Source: Cornus controversa (taxonomy: Eukaryota > Streptophyta > Magnoliopsida > Cornales > Cornaceae). From it: DNA of 64,000 nt. Location: NCBI GenBank assembly GCA_026545225.1, contig CM048850.1, positions 25,783,797 through 25,847,796 of the forward strand, in the 5' to 3' direction. The translations under genes were made by a program, and so were the position numbers. Shown here one piece after another: positions 57,399 through 64,000 of the stretch (position 1 is its first letter; each line of letters starts with the position of its first letter). The notes under the pieces were generated by a model. It was not told the DNA's origin and made no database searches. It worked only from the letters and a program-made list of their open reading frames with translations.

Positions 57399-58873
57399 TG
57401 TACACATTAAAAAAAAATTCTTGATGAACCCAAAATATAATTTGGGCTTATCTTCAGTTTATGCTAGGATTATGGGTCTATGTTACATGTATACAATATG
57501 ATTGTAAAGCAAGTAAGAGAAGAAAAAAATATGCCTACAGTTCGTGAAGAAAAGGAAAGAGAGAAAAAAAAGGGAAGAAAAGAAAGGGGCAAAAAAAAAA
57601 GAAGAGCTTATCCTTGCTAGAGTTCGGTGGATTTCTCTCAATTATCTCTGATGTGAAGAGTCTGAATTGTATGTTACATATATATAGATGTGGATTAATC
57701 CTCTCTGCCATTGGATTTTCAAGACTTCAATTCCACTTGGATAAAGAAAAAAAATCCTATTTGCAATAGGATCCTCAAGTCTTCAATTCCACTTGCATAA
57801 GGAAAAAAAATCATATTTGCAATATGATCCTCAAGTCTTCAATTCCGTTTGGACAAGAAAAAAAATTATATTTGTAATAGGAACTTCAAGTCTTCAATTC
57901 AACTTGACGAAGAAGACATCCACTTTGCAATTGGATATTTGCACACAAAAAAACTTCGCAAGATTTAAATATTTCAAGTCCCGCTTCAGGTACGTGACAA
58001 GCTTGATGTAGCGCAAGACTTGAAGTGGGGGCAATTTGTAGATATTAAAAAAAAAATTCTTGATGGACACAAAATATAATTTGGGCTTATCTTCAGTTTA
58101 GCCCAGTTTGAAATATTGCCTGATAAGTCAGATAATTTCAAGATCAGACCCACTACAAATAAATGAGTTAAGGGCTGTTCTAAATTGTGTGAGAACTCCA
58201 AAGCCCAGTTGAAAATGGGTCTAATGGATAATTACGTATATATATATGTATGGAATTATCAACAAAGATAATTATTATGTATATTTTGGATAATTATCAA
58301 AACTATCATAAAAGATAATTATAGGATAATTATCATTAGAAAAGAAAGTTATAAATCTACCCCTCCGATTAGCCTATAAATAAAGGTCTAGGAGGGAGGA
58401 AAAAGGTACTAGAAGACTCTTAGAAAAAGCTGAAACTCTGTAGAAGTCTTCACTCAAAATCTAAAGCTTCAAAGCATCTAAACCCTAAAGGAAAAGAATA
58501 ACAAGCACATCATTCACGTGCCGTTCTTCACTAAAATTTTAATCCAATTCAAGATCAATCTCTTGTAGCCCTTGAAGCCAGATCACCAAGGAGATCGAAT
58601 CAGAGAATTTATCTTTCTTTTGTAAAGATTCACAGAGAATTGTACCCATTTTTTTGAAATTAATAAAATTGTTTTTTTGTTGTTGATTTTCATTCCTAGA
58701 TTTTTGGACACGAAATTTGTGTGTACAAATTTTTGCACGTCTAGTGGGACCATCTCTGCCTCTTATCTCTGTCTCTCAAACTCCGTTCGTCAAAATCTAT
58801 GGCTCATCCCAAGGTTCCGGTTACAAATAAGAAAACTACAAAAGACACCATTGCTGTACTAGCCAACATCAAA
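57399..58873 (+). mobile_element. Element F: relative of E, fragment with tail-LTR-leader order
   Basis: Plus strand. A short LTR start (57399 to about 57465, TGTACACATTAAAAA) is followed by a purine tract and the ~65-bp array (57710-57950) of the E-family 3' tail. Then come the PPT (GAAGTGGGGGCAATT), a full LTR (58037-58727), and again the 5' leader with a PBS-like site (GCACGTCTAGTGGGACC) and gag start (MAHPKVPVTNKK, 58799). LTR flanked by tail on the left and leader on the right implies a tandem or recombined array. Broken. Interrupted at 58874 by J. Confidence 0.78.
58037..58727 (+). repeat. Element F LTR (691 bp)
   Basis: TGTAGATATT to GTGTGTACA, homologous to both LTRs of E in the opposite orientation, with the same TA-rich centre and the same 60-odd-bp GC-richer block with ACATCATTCACGTGCC. 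Confidence 0.88.
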
Positions 58874-59861
58874 TGTCACACACCGGAACCCGGACTGCCT
58901 GGACTCCCTCGGACCGACCCGAATCCCGAGTGTGAACCCATGAGATCACCCTCACGATATAACCATCACCTGATCATACAATCTCAATTTTCAATTATTT
59001 TCACAAAAATTGGGCATGACCCATTCAAATAAATCAGATCCTGATATGTCATTCCTGCTTTAAATTCAAATGGACACTTATGGGCACGTGTCCCCCCAGC
59101 ATTTATATCTAACAATCAAAATGGATACTTCTGGGCATGTGTCTCCCCAACATTTCTACAACATATATAATCATGACATCTGGAATAATCATCAAGTGAA
59201 CACCTTTATCATCATCCATAATTGTTCCAATCTGAAAACCAACATTAAAAGCATAATGTCCATAAACAATATCTCAAAATAGAAATCTCTTTTTACATGT
59301 CTAAGCGCATCATGTCCATATCTCGGACGCGCACAAAACAAAATGTCAAAAATAAAAGATCTTTCTAACTCTAAGTCCAACTCACGATTTCACACTGCCA
59401 ACAATCTCCTTGTCATGTCCTGAAAGTGTTAGTGTAGGGGGTTGAACAATTTTCAACGGGCTCAAGGTAATACGTTGTGAAATCCGTCCAAATTCATATC
59501 TCATATCAACGCATAAACACAATCAACACGCACCGCTTAACTACGTGTCATGCTTCCTAGCATTCTAGTCCAAAGATCAAAACTTTCACTTCACATGGCA
59601 TAGACATCAAGATGCATGACTACCACAAATTTTTTAACTTAAAACATGCAATAATGCGCAGTCTCGTCATATCTATAACATATAACCAAATGGTATTTAA
59701 ACACAAGTTTAACAGAATCATCATAAAACTCACATTTCTACTCATTTCTTTCAAATCATGGCATATGCATCAAATGTAACGGGACAACCACATAAATTTA
59801 CAACATACTTCATTGCACAATCCATCATATCTATAACATATGATACATACGAATTTATCAA
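58874..59861 (-). repeat. Element J: LTR piece related to the LTR of G
   Basis: Starts TGTCACACACCGG and matches the G LTR end (CGGACCGACCCGAATCCC), then the 51-bp G-box unit (CACGTGTC at 59085; a variant CATGTGTC at 59136). The buried PBS block of G is not present, so it may represent an older LTR form. It is interrupted at 59862 by element D and its remainder lies outside the window. Confidence 0.75.
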
Positions 59862-61293
59862 TGATTCGTGTGTGAGTGTTACTCAAAAAGTATATCAATT
59901 AAAAATTTCCACACTTCGCAATAGAACGAATTCCTTACAGAATAGGGCTATCGAAAGGGGTATCGTACCTCAGGGACTGTGGTCTGACTGAGTTGAATTG
60001 TTAGGACTAACTCTAATTAAATTTAAAAGAAATAAATTTTGATTTTTAATTCTAAATTAACTAATGAACCAATTGAACAAAAGCAAGAAAAACTAAGAAG
60101 TGTAGAGAATATAAGATAAGTCTAAGGTAATTGATTTCACCACTAACTTCACAATCAATGGTCAATCGAACTAACTATGGGGCATCATATCATGCATAAG
60201 TGGTGTCGGTGGCTACAAGCTCACCTCCATCCGTCAAGAAGATAACATATGATTAAGGCTAAGTCATGGACTATCTTCGATTGGCATGAGCCATCTGCCT
60301 AACTACTCTAATCTAGGGTGCAGTATGGTTCATCTTCTCTAGGCATAATCCATCAAAGCTTTTAATGATATATTCAGTGAAAACCATTGTGTAATAATCA
60401 CTCTCATGATCACAGAAAACAAGAGGGACAAGTTCAATAACAACAATCAAATATCCAAGACAAGATAAGAAATCATTGAAACTGAATTTATAAGACTTTT
60501 ATTGCTCAATTCTATAAGAAGAATCCTCTAAATTACACAATCTATGAATGAATACAAAAATCCCCAATAATTAGAACAATCAAACCAGTGATGTTTAGTT
60601 AGGGCTCCATCAAAACCCTAGTGGTTGAACTAGCCGCTCATGATACGCCTTGTTCTCCAATGATTCTCTACTCCAAAAGCTCTTCAAAGCTGCTGCCAAG
60701 CCCCCCTCCATACAGCCCCAATTTGTCACTTGAAATAGCCAAGAGAATACATCAAAGTCCTAATCCAATTAGGAATTAATTAGGTTTTCCCGCAGCACTA
60801 ATCAGGTGGGTTTTTCCTGCTGACTTCGGCCCAACTTTTGACCCACTAGAAGTCCGATTTATGAAATTTTCGTGAAACACAAAAGTGTGCTGAATCAAAT
60901 TTCGTTCAACCCATTGCGAGAATTAAGTCAATTTGAGGCTCATAAATAAGACTTCTGGTCCGTTTTCCAAAACGGGATTAAGACGGTATTATGCGCAGAT
61001 TTGGGCTTCAGGCCCGAAACCTTCTTAAGCAGTTGTAATTCACTTGGACCTCTTCCTTGGGCTGATTTGAGTTGCAATAAATGGTGCAATGGATCTCATT
61101 GATGTAGGCTTCATCTAACCATCTTGGATGTCATCTTTAAAAGCCCAAAATCACGGTTTTAACTGAAATAATCATTAAGGTCCTGAAAATACAGAAAACA
61201 CTAAAACGAAGTAAAATCACAAAATACTCTATCACTAAGAGAATAAAATACACAAGTTAAGAGGTTAGAATGCGTAACATTCAACGCCGATCA
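59862..61293 (-). repeat. Element D 3' LTR (1432 bp)
   Basis: In plus orientation it runs TGATTCGTGTG to ACGCCGATCA, closest in length and sequence to the solo LTR at 3405-4834. Confidence 0.93.
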
Positions 61294-62880
61294 CACCCCC
61301 AAACTTACATATTGCTAGTCCCTTAGCAATAGAATAAAACAAAACTAAAACAAAAGAAAGTACTAAATACTAACTAAACTACCCAACTCCACTTTCGTGG
61401 GAGAAACGATTGCATTTAGCATATGCAACAAGCCTTTAAACCCCTAGGTTCCCCCTAGTGGATGAGTATAGTCTCGTGAGGGTTTCCAGAAATGTTACCC
61501 ACAAACATTCAAAATTCTGTTTCGACATTAATTTAAGAAGAAGATTACAATACATAGTTACAAACTTGCATTCAAGAATAATTTCAAACTTTCAAATTCT
61601 ATAATTCAAAGCAATGGTCCACATGCATAATTCACATCAACATATCTCAAAATAATCAACTATAGCTTCCTCGTGTAAAGTGAACTAGCAGTCATCTCAT
61701 GTAGCATAACCAAGCTCTGAATATATTAAGGCACATACCCTTTCAACTCACTAGCTCCCCTTATTGAACTCATACTTCCCAACATGCATACATGACTTTT
61801 TCATTTTTTTTCAATTCTTTTTTCTCATTGCTTTATTGGTTGTGCAATGTCTTGATCTATTAAGCTTTCTGAAAGATCCATGTAGCAAGCTTTCAATTAG
61901 TGACTCCCAAACCAGATGGCTTTAGGGCACTAGGCTTTAAGATACCCCGAAGACCTAATTACTCGAATCAGTCAGGCTACAAATCAAGACAACCAATGCT
62001 CATCTTTTCTCACCCTTTCGCTTTTGACGCGAACACTCCGTGCTTCCTGAGGCATAGAGGCCCGGTTACTCATGAAAAGGATCAAATTGATTTGCTTATT
62101 CATCACTTTTTTCTTTTTCTTTTTTTTTTTTCATTGAAGTCAAGTATAACACATCATTGGTACTCATTCTCAAGAGATACTAATTAATATCAAGCATATG
62201 TAACTCAATAACTCAAAACCAAAGTTAATACCCCACAAAATTATGCTAGTGTGTCTATGCATGTAAGGAAACTAAAATTAATCACCCCAAAACATGTTAT
62301 TGCAAACCATGATTAAAACCACATAATTCAAACCACAGTTTTCAAAATTTTCAAACATACTCAAAAATTGCAAGTTAAGCACCTACATAAGGTATTAATC
62401 CTTTGAATAATGTAAAAACATTCTATCTAAAAATAAAATAAAATAAAATAAAATAAATAAACTAAGAAAATAAAATAAAATAAAATCCTAATACAAAAAT
62501 AATTTCACACAAATTTCCCCCCATATTGCATTAAATCAAACAAATAGGCATCGCCTCACCCCCAAACTTAAACTGTACATTGTCCTCAATGTACACCCAA
62601 TCAAAGCATAGAGAAGAGTAAGAACGATGTTACCATGAATCCGGAGAGGTAGTGGCAAGAAAATATAGCAAACCAATAGTATGAAGGCAATGCAAGCACA
62701 CCCCCAAACTTGGATGTTTCAACCTGTCAAAACAAACCACTATACCCCAAAGACCAAGTGAAATAGTCTGGGTGAAAATAAATATGAAATATAATTTTTT
62801 TTTTGAAACTTAATAAAAAAAAATGAAAAATAAAATAAAGAAAACAAAATTAAAAATAAAAACACAAAAGATAGTTACCT
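61294..62880 (-). other. Element D 3' UTR with repeated PPT-like motif
   Basis: AAGTTTGGGGGTG (minus strand) at 62699-62711, 62557-62569 and 61294-61306, the same order and near-same spacing as in A and B. Otherwise non-coding, with A-rich tracts at 62435-62480 and 62795-62860. Confidence 0.85.
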
Positions 62881-63298
62881 CCGAAAAATCAAAGAGAAGG
62901 TGGTGCCGAAGCATCTAAGTTAGAGCCGGAATGGAGCATCAAAATCAACCAACTAGCCCACAATCAATGTGCAATGTCCTCCCCCAAACTTGTAGCACAA
63001 AACTCCTCAAAGAAATCACCCCACTTCAAGAATTAATTCACACCTCTGGTGAAGAAGGAAATATGAAAAAGTTAAACTTTTAATGATGAAGGAGAATAAA
63101 AAGTTGGAATTGATGATCTTGATGGTGATGAATGATGATGATCAAGTAGTGTTATGAAAGATTTTTAGAGTGTATTTTGATGTTGGAGAGGCACAAAGAG
63201 GCACCAAAGCTTGAAATTTTGGGTTAGAGGAAGTAGGGCATGAAAGAGGGTCTCAAAATAACACAAAAAGAACAAACTGGGCATTCAGGGGCTGGGGC

Positions 63299-63486
63299 GA
63301 TCGATCCCCCTAGGGCTGGGCGATCGATCGCCCAGCTGGTTGTCCTCCCAAGCTGAGAAAAATTGGGGGCGATCGATCCCCCCTTGCTTGGGCGATCGAT
63401 CCCCCCAACGGATGCCTGTGAAGCCTCCATCGCCCAAGGTCGACCGGGACGTGTATTTTTGGAGTCTCTATCGCCCAAGGTCGACT
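63299..63486 (-). repeat. Palindromic CGATCGATCG array of element D
   Basis: GATCGATC cores at 63299, 63322, 63371 and 63394 (spacings 23, 49, 23), plus two half-site boxes at 63425-63445 and 63466-63486 (41 bp apart). Identical geometry to B on the other strand, although the linker sequences differ. The 114-aa minus-strand frame across it is an artefact of the repeats. Confidence 0.95.
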
Positions 63487-63743
63487 GAGAGCTCATTTTT
63501 TCACCCGTCTTGAGTCCAAATACCTCGGTACACCTCTTGGCATCCTCCGGAAGCAACTTATACATCAAAAACTCAAAGAAAAAACATTAAAATGCAACTA
63601 GAATTGAAAGAAACTAAAGAAAAACATAAACTAAAAATAAAAATAAAATAAAATAAAATAAAAATAAAAATAAAAGAAAACTAAAGAAATTAAAGGATAG
63701 AAATACATACTAATCCTACAATTTAACGTCCGTAGGAGACGGT

Positions 63744-64000
63744 CATCGACTTCAATTGAAAGTTCACCCAATGCCACATCTCTTGAGGAGATTTAATTTC
63801 GTCCCCCTCATATGATCATCACTTCCTTGTACCAAACCCAAAGAAATTGGAATGGTGTCATTGACTTTGAAAAACACATCTCTCTCCATTGAAGGAACAT
63901 GTTTCAATTTTACCCATGGAGGAGACTCTAATGATGGCATCGGAGGAGTACTAGAAAGAATAGGCAATGGCTCAATCGGAGTCCTCCAAGGTGGAGTATT
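63744..64000 (-). pseudogene. Element D pol fragment at window edge
   Basis: The minus-strand peptide MPILSSTPPMPSLESPPWVKLK matches the linker between protease and RT in element B (PFLSSTPLVPSLESPP). It continues beyond the window. Confidence 0.75.

Larger units (their letters stand above)
59862..64000 (-). mobile_element. Element D: Athila-type element (1.43-kb LTR group), runs off window
   Basis: 3' LTR 59862-61293 (1432 bp), PPT 61294-61306, a 3' UTR like those of A and B to about 62880, a spacer with the palindromic array, and the beginning of a pol region at the window edge. The 5-mer before the LTR is ATCAA; the partner duplication is beyond the window. Its LTR is about 8-10 percent different from A/B, so a separate subfamily. 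Broken as far as seen; the number of breaks cannot be judged. Confidence 0.88.

Overview
This is a stretch of flowering-plant nuclear DNA, very probably from a eudicot. It is almost entirely a stack of LTR retrotransposons around a small low-copy island with one recognisable host gene. The plant call rests on Athila-type and chromovirus-type Ty3/gypsy proteins, plant PBS types (GGCGCCGTTGCCGGGG and TGGTATCAGAGC), a plant TRIM, plant LINE ORF1 and zf-RVT remnants, and a glycine-rich cell-wall protein gene. There are no operons, rRNA or tRNA genes, CRISPR arrays or prokaryotic features. Coordinates were counted by hand and LTR divergences are hand-sampled.

Layout. (1) 1-6487 is an old decayed retroelement landscape (called C from about 1.5 kb on). 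It carries a TRIM (2170-2739) and a solo Athila-like LTR (3405-4834, TSD ATGAC). C's own 3' LTR starts at 6188. (2) 6488-26892 is Athila-type element A (minus strand) inserted into C's LTR with TSD CTCTT at both outer ends. A second, younger copy, B (plus strand, about 15874-26077), sits inside A's 5' LTR, giving a giant head-to-head inverted repeat. C's LTR resumes at 26893 and fades near 28.1 kb. (3) About 28.1-34.9 kb is the low-copy island: two 5'-truncated LINE remnants (28.8-30.6 kb plus, 31.3-32.5 kb minus) and the glycine-rich protein gene (33111-33662, minus). (4) 34884-40441 is element E, a non-autonomous LTR element rich in tandem arrays. (5) From 40690 an old chromovirus, H (minus), holds a large non-coding LARD-like element, G (43417-53902, 3.85-kb LTRs, TSD AATTC). 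H's 5' LTR is entered by F, F by J, and J by a third Athila-like element, D, which runs off the window.

How it fits together. A, B, D and the solo LTR are one Athila-type lineage in two LTR-length groups (about 1.51 and 1.43 kb). Their genome order is LTR, PBS for tRNA-Asp, gag-pol, a regulatory-looking spacer, a third ORF, a long 3' UTR, PPT, LTR. The most striking signal is in that spacer. B and D share four CGATCGATCG palindromes with identical 23/49/23-bp spacing, plus two upstream half-site boxes 41 bp apart, while the sequence between sites has diverged. In B a TATA-like box follows and the third ORF begins about 410 bp later, so an internal promoter or an RNA dimer/packaging module is plausible. 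Other candidates are a repeated PPT-like 13-mer, a PBS duplicated into an LTR, and a 51-bp G-box/ABRE array in the LARD LTRs.
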